From: Planctomycetota bacterium
GTDB taxonomy: Bacteria; Planctomycetota; Planctomycetia; Pirellulales; Thermoguttaceae
DNA: 61,359 nt
Assembly (NCBI GenBank): GCA_029550925.1
Contig: JAKPGL010000229.1
Location: forward strand, 1 to 61,359
Reading direction: 5' to 3'
Shown: piece by piece, positions 26,537-34,711 of the stretch
Layout: every line of letters begins with the position of its first letter
Position numbering within the stretch: position 1 is the stretch's first letter
The notes under the pieces: model-generated
What the model saw: the letters and a program-made list of their open reading frames with translations, nothing else
Databases searched by the model: none
What the model was told of the DNA's origin: nothing
Program-made: the position numbers and the translations under genes

Positions 26537-28045
26537 ATGTCCAAAGGATTTCAAAAGCTGAATGTGTTTCTGCTGGGAATCCTGTTGTGGAGCGGTATGG
26601 GGGAGGAAATTTTTTGGGGTAGATATCCGATCTCTAGAGGGCTTTGGGCGGAAGAAAATGACCGGGCACTACTAGCCGCTCTGGAAGATGCTTTAAGCGG
26701 GGCGATTGGCCGAGCGGAAAAGTCCGTGGCGGCGATAGCCCTTATCCCCAGGACCCCGCCGGGGTCGGCCATGCGATGGGAAGATCGGCCGGATGCGTTC
26801 GGTCGCCGAGTGAGTCCGCCGGTGCAGCCAGGGCCGATGGACCCAGATTTTACTCCCAACCAGTATGCGACCGGCGTGGTGATCGACCCGAACGGCCTGA
26901 TCCTGACCGCCTTTCATGCCTTGCCGGAAAATTGCGAGTATTATGTAACTACCCCAGATCGGAAAATCTATCGGGCCGCCCTCAAAGGGGCCGATCCCCG
27001 CAGCGATCTGGCCGTCTTGAGCATTGACGCCAAGGGCCTCACGCCGATCGCCTTTGGCGACGGCCAACGAGTGCGCAAAGGGCAGATCGTCATTGCCCTG
27101 GGCAATCCGTATGCGATTGCCCGCGACGGGCAGGCCAGCGCCAGTTGGGGGATCATTTCCAATGTGGCCCGCAAGGCGCCGCCCCAACCGGATGAAAACG
27201 ATCCGGTGGGCAAAATCGCCCTGTATCATTTCGGCGCATTGATTCAGACGGACGCCAAGCTCAACTTAGGCACAAGCGGCGGGGCGTTAGTGAATTTGCA
27301 AGGCGAGATGATCGGCCTGTGTGTATCGTTGGCGGCAGTAGCAGGCTATGAAACAGCCGCCGGTTATGCCATCCCGGTCGATGCCACGTTCCGCCGGGTG
27401 GTCGAGACGCTCAAGACAGGCCGGGAAGTGGAATATGGGTATCTTGGGGTACGTCGCACAAGCGGCGGCGGTCCTCCTTCCGAGGGGGCGGACGGTCCGG
27501 GAGTCCGGGTGGAAGACCTTGTGCCGGGATCCCCCGCCCATCGGAGCGGGTTGCGGGTGGGCGATGTGATCCGGACGGTCAACGGCAAGCCGATCTACGA
27601 TTTTGATAGCCTGGTCCTGGAAGTAGGCAAATTGCCGGTGGAGGCTCGGGTTCGGCTGGAGGTATCGCGAGATGGTCGAACGACGCCGATCGAGGTGGTG
27701 TTGAGCAAATATCCGATTCGGGGCCGAAAGGTGGTCAGCCAGCGTCCGCCTGCATGGCGTGGGTTGTGGGTGGATTATTTGACCGGGGTAGTGGATGCTA
27801 CCGGTCGGCCGATGTTTACGGCCTTGCCGTTTGATCTGGGCGTGGCGGTTACCGAGGTGCAGGAAGGTTCGCCTGCTTGGCAGGCGGGGTTGCGTGCGGG
27901 GATGGTCATTAGCCATGTCGGTCGCACTCCGGTACGGACGCCGCGGGAATTTCAGGAGGCGGTAGCCCGACAAAGCGGGCCGGTCGAGGTCCGCTTGGCC
28001 GACGAGCCGGACCAACCCGTGCGAATCATTCCCCCCGGTTCCTAG
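26537..28045 (+). CDS. HtrA/DegP-like serine protease with two PDZ domains
   Basis: This 502-residue exported protein has the S1C trypsin-like fold with an intact triad: His127 in LTAFHALP, Asp157 in DPRSDLAVLSI and Ser247 in LGTSGGALV. Two PDZ-type domains follow: the first around residues 290-370 (YGYLGVRRTSGG, then SPAHRSGLRVGDVIRTVNGK), the second around 410-490 (SPAWQAGLRAGMVISHVGR). It should degrade or chaperone misfolded periplasmic proteins. ATG 26537 follows GGGAGGGGCGAGAAA. The Thr before the nucleophile replaces the usual Asn of GNSGG. Confidence 0.92.
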   Translation: MSKGFQKLNVFLLGILLWSGMGEEIFWGRYPISRGLWAEENDRALLAALEDALSGAIGRAEKSVAAIALIPRTPPGSAMRWEDRPDAFGRRVSPPVQPGPMDPDFTPNQYATGVVIDPNGLILTAFHALPENCEYYVTTPDRKIYRAALKGADPRSDLAVLSIDAKGLTPIAFGDGQRVRKGQIVIALGNPYAIARDGQASASWGIISNVARKAPPQPDENDPVGKIALYHFGALIQTDAKLNLGTSGGALVNLQGEMIGLCVSLAAVAGYETAAGYAIPVDATFRRVVETLKTGREVEYGYLGVRRTSGGGPPSEGADGPGVRVEDLVPGSPAHRSGLRVGDVIRTVNGKPIYDFDSLVLEVGKLPVEARVRLEVSRDGRTTPIEVVLSKYPIRGRKVVSQRPPAWRGLWVDYLTGVVDATGRPMFTALPFDLGVAVTEVQEGSPAWQAGLRAGMVISHVGRTPVRTPREFQEAVARQSGPVEVRLADEPDQPVRIIPPGS

Positions 28046-28127
28046 TCGCCGCGGGATGCTCGGAGAAGAAACTTTTTGCCCAACAACCGGGATCGCCTAT
28101 CGTCAGGAAAACTCGTGGGAGGATCAG

Positions 28128-29369
28128 ATGGCTGAGGCCGGCGCAACAGTTCAAGGCAAACGGATTGCGATTGTGGGCCGATTGGCCAGCATGAATCGCC
28201 GGGAATTGGCCCACCTATTGCGCCAGCATGGTGCGGTCGTCCTGGAAAAGGCCGGGCCGGAGGCGGAGCTGATTGTGCTGGGCGAGTGGGCCAGCCCAAG
28301 CGGGGAAGCGTCGGGGGACGCAACAGGATTGGGTCTGCCCCCAGAACTTCAAGAAGCAGCGGATCAAGGCCGAGTGGAACTGGTGCGGGAAAGCCAACTT
28401 TGGCAACGGCTTGGGCTGGTCGATCCGCAGCAGGAGGTCCATCGGCTCTACACGCTGGCCATGCTGGCCGAGTTATTGCGAACGCCTTTGGCGGAAGTGC
28501 GGCGGTGGTATCGACGGGGCTGGCTTCGTCCGGCTCGGTTGGTCCACAAGTTGCCGTATTTCGATTTTCAGGAGGTTACGGTGGCCCGTCGGTTGGCCGA
28601 GCTTCATTCGGCCGGCGCCAGCCAGCAGACGATCCAACGCCAGATGGCCGAGCTGAGCCGTGCGATGCCGGAAGTGCCCAGGCCGCTGAGCCAACTGCCG
28701 GTGCGGATCGAGGGAAAACGGATTTTGGTTTGGCGGGACGATCGGCTGATGGAGCCGACCGGTCAGTTTCGATTCGACTTTGAGTCGCCGGCCGCCCAGA
28801 CGGAACAAGCCGGAAGCCCCGCAGGGCCTCTGTCGGAGGTCCAACCGCCGTCCGGGGCGTTGCTGCTGGGAGGGAAAATCCGCTGGGGAGTTGACGCACC
28901 GCCGTATTACAGCCCGGAAGAACTGGTCCAAATCGCCCAGGAGTTGGAAGAAGCAGGTCAGCTCCGAGAATCTGCGGAAATGCTTCGGGCCGCCTTGGCC
29001 GCCGGAGGACCTTCGGCGGAACTATGTTTCCAATTGGCCGAGGTGCTTTATCAGCTTGGCGACGTTTCAGCGGCGCGGGAACGGTATTACATGGCCGTCG
29101 AACTGGACGAAGACTTCGTAGAAGCTCGCTGCAATCTGGGTTGTCTTTTGGCGGAAACCGGAGAAGCGGAATTGGCCCTGGCGGCCTTGCAAGGGGCCTT
29201 GGCCTACCACCCGCATTATGCGGACGCCCATTACCAACTAGCCCGCTTGCTGGACGAATTGGGCCGATCCGAAGAGGCCCAACAGCATTGGCGCAGTTTT
29301 CTGGCCCTGGCGCCGGAAAGCCCGTGGGTCGAACAGGCCCGAAACCGCTTGGGCGAACCGCACGGATAA
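28128..29369 (+). CDS. BRCT-like / MerR-like / TPR protein
   Basis: This 413-residue protein has three parts. Residues about 8-90 look like a BRCT domain (KRIAIVGRLASMNRRELAHL, then HGAVV). Residues about 108-180 look like a MerR-type winged helix (YTLAMLAELLRTPLAEVRRW, then YFDFQEVTVARRLAELHSAG). The C-terminal 130 residues contain TPR-like repeats (LCFQLAEVLYQLGDVSAARE, ARCNLGCLLAETGEAELALA). No signal peptide is present, so it is cytoplasmic. BRCT binds phosphopeptides or DNA ends, MerR binds DNA, and TPR binds protein partners; a DNA-bound scaffold is inferred only. ATG 28128 follows GGGAGGATCAG. Confidence 0.8.
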   Translation: MAEAGATVQGKRIAIVGRLASMNRRELAHLLRQHGAVVLEKAGPEAELIVLGEWASPSGEASGDATGLGLPPELQEAADQGRVELVRESQLWQRLGLVDPQQEVHRLYTLAMLAELLRTPLAEVRRWYRRGWLRPARLVHKLPYFDFQEVTVARRLAELHSAGASQQTIQRQMAELSRAMPEVPRPLSQLPVRIEGKRILVWRDDRLMEPTGQFRFDFESPAAQTEQAGSPAGPLSEVQPPSGALLLGGKIRWGVDAPPYYSPEELVQIAQELEEAGQLRESAEMLRAALAAGGPSAELCFQLAEVLYQLGDVSAARERYYMAVELDEDFVEARCNLGCLLAETGEAELALAALQGALAYHPHYADAHYQLARLLDELGRSEEAQQHWRSFLALAPESPWVEQARNRLGEPHG

Positions 29370-29370
29370 C

Positions 29371-29414
29371 CGTTCTTCCGCCGTAGGAAAGAACGCCCGG
29401 CGTTGGAGACGCCG
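29371..29414 (+). terminator. Two consecutive hairpins after the BRCT/MerR/TPR gene
   Basis: CGTTCTT (29371-29377) pairs with AAGAACG (29389-29395), and CGGCGT (29398-29403) pairs with ACGCCG (29409-29414). They sit directly after the stop codon at 29369. There is no T run, so termination is only inferred. Confidence 0.4.
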
Positions 29415-29481
29415 AGGAAAAACCGTAGGATGGGTTTCTAGGCCGATGTTTCTAGGAAAAGTTCTCGAAAAGGATACCCTC

Positions 29482-30912
29482 ATGGCTGATGTATTCATTA
29501 CCGAAAATTTCCTTCTTCAAACAGAAGCTGCGGTGCGATTGTATCATGAATACGCCAAGCCGATGCCCATTTTCGACTACCACAGTCATCTGCCCCCGCA
29601 ACAGATCGCCGAGGACCACCAGTTTGAGAACCTGACTCGCATCTGGCTGGCCGGCGACCATTACAAGTGGCGGGCCATGCGATCGGCCGGCGTGCCGGAA
29701 CGCTATTGCACCGGCGACGCCTCGGACTGGGAAAAGTTTCTCAAATGGGCCGAGACCGTCCCCAAGACCCTCCGAAACCCTCTGTATCACTGGACCCACC
29801 TGGAACTGAAGCGGCCCTTCGGGATTTCCGATCGGTTGCTTTCGCCCGCTACCGCCCAGGGCGTTTGGGAACATTGCAACGCCCTGTTACGGCAGAAGGA
29901 GTTTTCGGCCCGCGGGATTTTACGGCAAATGAATGTGGTGCTTTTGTGTACGACGGACGATCCGACCGACGACCTTCGCTGGCATCGGCGGATTGCCGAG
30001 GACGCCGCATTTCCGATCCGGGTCCTGCCCACCTTTCGACCGGATCGGGCGTTGGCCGTGGAGAATCCGGCGGCGTTTCGGGCCTGGGTGGATCGGCTCA
30101 GCGAGGCCAGCGGCGTCGCCATTCAGGATTTCGATTCTTTTTTAGAAGCCCTTCGGCGTCGGCACGACGGGTTTCATGCAGCCGGTTGTCGATTGGCCGA
30201 TCACGGCTTGAGCGTTTTTTACGCCGAGCCGTACACCGCCCAGGAAATCGAATCGGCCTTCCGACAGGTGTATCGGGACGGGCGTCCGTTGGACGCCGAG
30301 TTGACGGCCAAGTTCAAATCGGCCGTCCTACTGGAATTGGCCGTCATGAACGCCGAAAAAGATTGGGCCCAGCAGTTCCACTTCGGCTGCATGAGGAACA
30401 ACAATACCCGCGCCTTCCAGACCCTGGGGCCGGACACAGGATTCGACTCCATCGGCGATTGGCCGCAAGGGACGGCGATGGCCCGGTTCCTCGATCGGCT
30501 GGAACAGCGCGGTCGGCTGACTCGCACCATCCTCTATAACCTGAACCCAGCGGATAATGAGCTAGTGGCTACCATGCTCGGCAACTTCCAGGACGGCCTG
30601 ACGCCCGGCAAAATGCAGATGGGCAGCGCCTGGTGGTTCCTAGACCAAAAAGACGGCATGGAACGACAGATCGAAGCCCTCTCGAACATGGGCCTTTTGA
30701 GCCAGTTCGTCGGAATGCTCACCGATAGCCGATCGTTCCTCTCCTTCACCCGGCACGAATACTTCCGCCGAATCCTGTGCAACGTGCTGGGCCGCGATAT
30801 GACCGAAGGCCTCCTGCCCCGGGATTTCGACCTGGTAGGCGCCATGGTCCAAGACATCTGCTACCGAAACGCCGTCCGATATTTTAAGATCGAAGGAATA
30901 TCCGTCCCATAA
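29482..30912 (+). CDS. uxaC: Glucuronate (uronate) isomerase
   Basis: This 476-residue enzyme interconverts D-glucuronate and D-fructuronate (or galacturonate and tagaturonate) at the head of hexuronate catabolism. It has the family N-terminus (FDYHSHLPPQQIAEDHQFEN), the CTTDDPTDDLRWHRRI block and FGCMRNNNTRAFQTLGPDTG. It is a cytoplasmic amidohydrolase-fold protein of normal length. ATG 29482 follows AAAGGATACCCTC. No uxaB, uxuA or kdgK neighbour is present, so the rest of the pathway is elsewhere. Confidence 0.94.
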   Translation: MADVFITENFLLQTEAAVRLYHEYAKPMPIFDYHSHLPPQQIAEDHQFENLTRIWLAGDHYKWRAMRSAGVPERYCTGDASDWEKFLKWAETVPKTLRNPLYHWTHLELKRPFGISDRLLSPATAQGVWEHCNALLRQKEFSARGILRQMNVVLLCTTDDPTDDLRWHRRIAEDAAFPIRVLPTFRPDRALAVENPAAFRAWVDRLSEASGVAIQDFDSFLEALRRRHDGFHAAGCRLADHGLSVFYAEPYTAQEIESAFRQVYRDGRPLDAELTAKFKSAVLLELAVMNAEKDWAQQFHFGCMRNNNTRAFQTLGPDTGFDSIGDWPQGTAMARFLDRLEQRGRLTRTILYNLNPADNELVATMLGNFQDGLTPGKMQMGSAWWFLDQKDGMERQIEALSNMGLLSQFVGMLTDSRSFLSFTRHEYFRRILCNVLGRDMTEGLLPRDFDLVGAMVQDICYRNAVRYFKIEGISVP

Positions 30913-31004
30913 CCGCCTTTGTCGTTTTGAGAAAGAACCATCGCAACAGGAGTCGCTCCCGGATACACGGAGATTCCTACCCCTTTCCCAAAAGGAGAGC
31001 TTCC

Positions 31005-32330
31005 ATGTTCGGAATATCTGCGGCGCTCTTGTGGGTGTATATCGGCGGGCTATTGGAGGGCGTCGCGCCGGTAGGGGTCGAAAAGGCGGGAGCGGTTGCG
31101 GTTCATTGGTCAGAAGGCGTTATGAGTCCTGGGCCGGAATCGAGTCTTGGGGAGGATAATTTGACTTTTGTACATATTCCTCTGGATACGCCGTTCCGTT
31201 TGCAGGAATGTTCTGCGGCGGGCGAATCCCCCGCCGCCGTGGAGCAGTCCAGTCCTTCGGCAGGCGATCCGTTTGAATTGCCCGATGGTTCCGCCTCGGA
31301 GTTGCTAGACTATATCGGCCGGCTTCGCCAGTTGAAGCCTCCGGAAGACATCGACCCAGACCATATCTCCCAATTCCAGCGGAAAAAGGCAGAAGCCCTT
31401 CTAAAAGCCGCCGAAAAGGTCTTTACCCAAAAACCTAAGGAAGCCCAGTGGAACGAGGCGGCCCAGGCGAAGTTGGAGGCCTTGGGCCTGTTGGCCTTCA
31501 CCGGCGACGCGGCCGCTGAAAAACAACTGGAAACCTATCTCCGGAACCTCCAAGCTCTTCGGAAACGAGACCTGGCTCGGTATGGTCGAGGCGTCCTTTT
31601 GGCCGTCCGCGTTCAACAAACGAAAACCCCCCAAGAGACGAAAAAATGGTTTAAGGAGTTCGTCCAATTCCTTTCTCAAGGGCCGCTGAGTCCCAGGGAA
31701 TTGGAATTGATGGACACCCTGCCCCAACTCCTGGAACGTGAAAATCCAGCCGTTGCGGTGGAAATCTACCGCCAGTTGGTCTTCGCGACCGCGAAAAGCC
31801 GAGATACCCTGGCCGCCTCGCTGGCCAAAAAGTGGGAAGAAAAAGGCCGCAGATTGGAACTACTGACCAAACCGATCCAAATTGTCGGATTTACGGTAGA
31901 TGGCCGGGAATTCCAGTGGGAACGGTTTCGGCAAGGGAAAATCGTTCTGGTGGATTTCTGGGCCACCTGGTGCGGATGGTGCGTGCGAGAGATCCCGGAA
32001 CTGATGCGGCTTTACCAGACGTACCGCAGTCGGGGGTTCGAGATCGTCGGCATTAGCGCCGACCGCAATCGCAAAGAATTGGAAGAGTTTCTCGGGAAAA
32101 CCCCAATCCCTTGGCCTATTGTGTATGGCCGAAATAGCCCCAGTCCAAGCCTGGAGTATTATGGTATTCACGCTTTCCCAACGATGTGGCTTGTAGGCAA
32201 AGACGGCAAAGTGATTGCGTTTAACGCCCGGGGAGAAAACCTTCGACGGGAACTGGAGCGGCTTTTGGGACCTGCCGACCAAAAGGAGGCCGGCGGATTG
32301 TCCTCCCCAGCGCCTCCGGACAGAAAGTAA
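31005..32330 (+). CDS. Exported TlpA/ResA-like thioredoxin-fold protein
   Basis: This 441-residue protein starts with a signal segment (MFGISAALLWVYIGGLLEGV). A long helical region (residues about 90-300) precedes a C-terminal thioredoxin domain with the active site WATWCGWCVREIPEL (CxxC = CGWC) and the cis-Pro loop GIHAFPTMWLVG. Proteins of this group reduce or isomerise disulfides outside the cytoplasm. ATG 31005 follows AAAGGAGAGCTTCC. The helical N-terminal part is unlike plain TlpA and may be a planctomycete-type partner-binding region. Confidence 0.88.
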   Translation: MFGISAALLWVYIGGLLEGVAPVGVEKAGAVAVHWSEGVMSPGPESSLGEDNLTFVHIPLDTPFRLQECSAAGESPAAVEQSSPSAGDPFELPDGSASELLDYIGRLRQLKPPEDIDPDHISQFQRKKAEALLKAAEKVFTQKPKEAQWNEAAQAKLEALGLLAFTGDAAAEKQLETYLRNLQALRKRDLARYGRGVLLAVRVQQTKTPQETKKWFKEFVQFLSQGPLSPRELELMDTLPQLLERENPAVAVEIYRQLVFATAKSRDTLAASLAKKWEEKGRRLELLTKPIQIVGFTVDGREFQWERFRQGKIVLVDFWATWCGWCVREIPELMRLYQTYRSRGFEIVGISADRNRKELEEFLGKTPIPWPIVYGRNSPSPSLEYYGIHAFPTMWLVGKDGKVIAFNARGENLRRELERLLGPADQKEAGGLSSPAPPDRK

Positions 32331-32390
32331 ACTCTATTTCAACCTACTAGCGGACTTGTCCCACTAGAGTAAGTCGGTTGTCCAGCAGTT

Positions 32391-32458
32391 TCATTCCTCG
32401 AAAAGCAGAGTTCTTACCATGTCATCCTGCGGAAGCGGGGATGACATGTCAGGAATGA
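32391..32458. repeat. Nested palindromic element
   Basis: An outer 8-bp inverted repeat (TCATTCCT 32391-32398, AGGAATGA 32451-32458) encloses a perfect 10-bp hairpin (CATGTCATCC 32418-32427, GGATGACATG 32439-32448). It sits between the thioredoxin gene and the ABC ATPase gene. The GGAATGAC word also marks the repeats at 54239-54318, so both may belong to one dispersed family. Confidence 0.7.
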
Positions 32459-32576
32459 CAAGTTACTCCTGCGATTGAAATGTTATGAAAGAAATAGCCC
32501 TCAGCTTCCGTCGGCGGAAATGTTTCTGGTAAAACAATTGTTGCCAGCGGGGCGGAATCCCGGAGGAAACCTCCCA

Positions 32577-33260
32577 ATGGATAATCTTGAGCCGCTTTTG
32601 CGAACAGACAGCGTGTGTCGCGTGTATCCGGACGGGCAGGTTCAGGCCTTGCAGGAGGTGAGTTTACAGATCGAGGCGGGGCAGTTTGTCGCCATCATGG
32701 GACCCAGCGGCAGCGGCAAATCCACGTTGCTGAACCTTTTGGGCGGCCTGGATCGGCCCACCAGCGGCGAGGTGTATTTCCGGGGCCAGGCCCTTTCGGC
32801 CATGTCAAGCCTGGACGCTTACCGCGCCCGGCATGTGGGGTTTGTGTTTCAGTCGTTTTATTTGTTGCCCACACTGACCGCGGCGGAAAACGTCCAAATT
32901 CCCATGTTCGAGACGGTCTCCTCGGCCGCCAAACGGCGCGAGCGGGCCGGGGAGCTTCTGGAAATCGTCGGCCTGGCCCATCGGGCCGAGCATCTGCCCA
33001 GCCAACTTTCTGTCGGCGAACGCCAGCGAGTGGCCGTCGCCCGGGCGTTGGCCAATCAACCGGATGTGCTGCTGGCCGACGAACCTACAGGTAATCTCGA
33101 TAGCCAAACCGCCGAGCAAATCCTGGACCTTTTCTGCCAACTGCACCAATCGCACGGCATGACCCTGGTCGTGGTAACCCACGGCATGGAAGTGGCCCGC
33201 CGGGCGCAGCACATCTTCCACATCCGGGACGGTCGGCTGCAGAACCCCATGGACCGCTAA
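32577..33260 (+). CDS. ABC transporter ATP-binding protein without adjacent permease
   Basis: This 227-residue ATPase is of the LolD/MacB/FtsE type: Walker A GPSGSGKST at residues 41-49, signature LSVGERQRVAVARAL (LSVGE instead of LSGGE), Walker [13 protein letters not shown], and switch His in VVVTHGMEVARR. No FtsX-like permease adjoins it; the next gene is a glycosidase. It might serve a distant permease or the large permease at 8991-12053. ATG 32577 is preceded by GGAGG, which lies in a small perfect palindrome (GGAGG-AAA-CCTCC, 32562-32574) that could mask the ribosome-binding site. Confidence 0.9.
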   Translation: MDNLEPLLRTDSVCRVYPDGQVQALQEVSLQIEAGQFVAIMGPSGSGKSTLLNLLGGLDRPTSGEVYFRGQALSAMSSLDAYRARHVGFVFQSFYLLPTLTAAENVQIPMFETVSSAAKRRERAGELLEIVGLAHRAEHLPSQLSVGERQRVAVARALANQPDVLLADEPTGNLDSQTAEQILDLFCQLHQSHGMTLVVVTHGMEVARRAQHIFHIRDGRLQNPMDR

Positions 33261-33295
33261 CCATCCCAACCCACTTTTTGTAGGAGGGCGACAGA

Positions 33296-34462
33296 ATGAG
33301 CCGTTTCCAGAAACTCTCCTTGACCCGACGGCAGTTTACCCAACGCGTTTCGATTGGTTTGGCCTCCGTGTGGAGTTGGAAGGGGATCGGCCCTGTTGGA
33401 GCGGCTGAGCCGGCCCCGACGGACGCCGTTCCACCAGCCCCTTCTTCCCAACAAAAAAACGTTCCCACAGCAGCCTCTCCAAACCCCACCCAGCCGCCCC
33501 GAATGCCCGACTCTCCTTGGACGGAAATCCGCGGTTTCAATTACCAGCCCAGCTACGGCTCCAACGGGTTTGAGCTGTGGCGGAAGTTCGATCCCAAAAT
33601 CATCGAAACCGAACTGGCCCGCGGCAAAAAGTATTTCCCCAAGATGAACGCCCTGCGTTGGTGGCAATCCTGGGACGCTTTCGTCCGGGACCCAAAACGC
33701 TATGCAGAATGTTTCGACATCACCTTGGAACTGGCCGACAAGGTGGGGTGCCGGGTGATGCCGGTGCTGTTTAACCGCTGGCACGATTCGGTGCTGGACT
33801 ACGGCGGGATATACATTGATCATTTTTTGCCGGGCGTCAGTTGGGTCCAGCGGCCCAAGATGTTCGAGCCGTTCCTGGAAGCCCTGGTAGGCCGACACGC
33901 CGACGATCCTCGCATCCTGGCCTGGGACCTGTGCAACGAGCCGTACTCGTACTCCTGCCCGGTGGACAAAATCCCGGAGATTGTTTCCGCAGAGACGGCC
34001 TGGTTGGAGGGGCTTTCCAAGCGGTGCAAACAGTTGGGCGCTAAGGCGCCGATTACCGTGGGCATTCATCCCGGCGTGCCGCTGGAGCGGGTCGAACCGT
34101 TCTGCGATCTGCTGAGCATCCATCCCTACTGGGTCCATACCAATCCCCGAAACACCAAAGAAGCGTATGAAAAATCCTTGGACCGGGATGTGCAGTTTGC
34201 CCTGAAAGTGCAAAAGCCGCTTTTATCTACCGAGTGCTGCTGGGGCGATTTGGACGATCAGCGCCGGGTGGAATCGGCGCGATATACACTCAGCGAGCTT
34301 CGGAAGCGGAAGATCGGCTATTTGGTGTATCTATTGCACCATAGTTTGATCGCCGACGCCCATCGGCCGGAGTTTGGCCCGGTGGGCGGCCCGGGCAATC
34401 TATCCTTCATCGAAGCCGACGGCCGCTTGCGCCCCGACCACGAACTGTTCAACGAGTTTTAG
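33296..34462 (+). CDS. Exported GH5-like cellulase/mannanase-type glycosidase
   Basis: This 388-residue protein has a twin-arginine-type leader (LTRRQFTQRVSIGLASVWSW), a Pro/Ala-rich linker and a TIM barrel. WDLCNEPYSY carries the Asn-Glu-Pro acid/base motif of clan A glycosidases, and LLSTECCWGD holds the likely nucleophile Glu. The family is probably GH5 or a close relative acting on beta-linked glycans. ATG 33296 follows TAGGAGGGCGACAGA. The convergent gene on the other side is also a glycosidase-like protein. Confidence 0.82.
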   Translation: MSRFQKLSLTRRQFTQRVSIGLASVWSWKGIGPVGAAEPAPTDAVPPAPSSQQKNVPTAASPNPTQPPRMPDSPWTEIRGFNYQPSYGSNGFELWRKFDPKIIETELARGKKYFPKMNALRWWQSWDAFVRDPKRYAECFDITLELADKVGCRVMPVLFNRWHDSVLDYGGIYIDHFLPGVSWVQRPKMFEPFLEALVGRHADDPRILAWDLCNEPYSYSCPVDKIPEIVSAETAWLEGLSKRCKQLGAKAPITVGIHPGVPLERVEPFCDLLSIHPYWVHTNPRNTKEAYEKSLDRDVQFALKVQKPLLSTECCWGDLDDQRRVESARYTLSELRKRKIGYLVYLLHHSLIADAHRPEFGPVGGPGNLSFIEADGRLRPDHELFNEF

Positions 34463-34575
34463 CGCTCGGAAAGCCAAAGGCAAAAAACTGACCCCGGTGA
34501 AGATTCCTTTTGGTGTCCGGCGGCAAAGGGCCGCTAGACCCGGCGACGCCGCTTGGTCAACAAGAATCTTCTCCC

Positions 34576-34604
34576 CGGAACTTCCCTGATAGGGAAGGGT
34601 TCCG
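34576..34604. terminator. Hairpin between two convergent glycosidase genes
   Basis: CGGAAC-TTCCCT (34576-34587) pairs with AGGGAA and GTTCCG (34591-34604) around a GAT loop with a two-base bulge. It sits in the 249-bp space between convergent genes and could end both transcripts. There is no T run. Confidence 0.4.
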
Positions 34605-34711
34605 CAACAGAGCGGCGCAGCGGCCGTCCTTCGAACCGACTTCCCACCGCACTCCCCAATGGATAGATACCAATGCCCTCGTGGGCCAGTCTCCGACCGA
34701 CCTCCGGCGAG

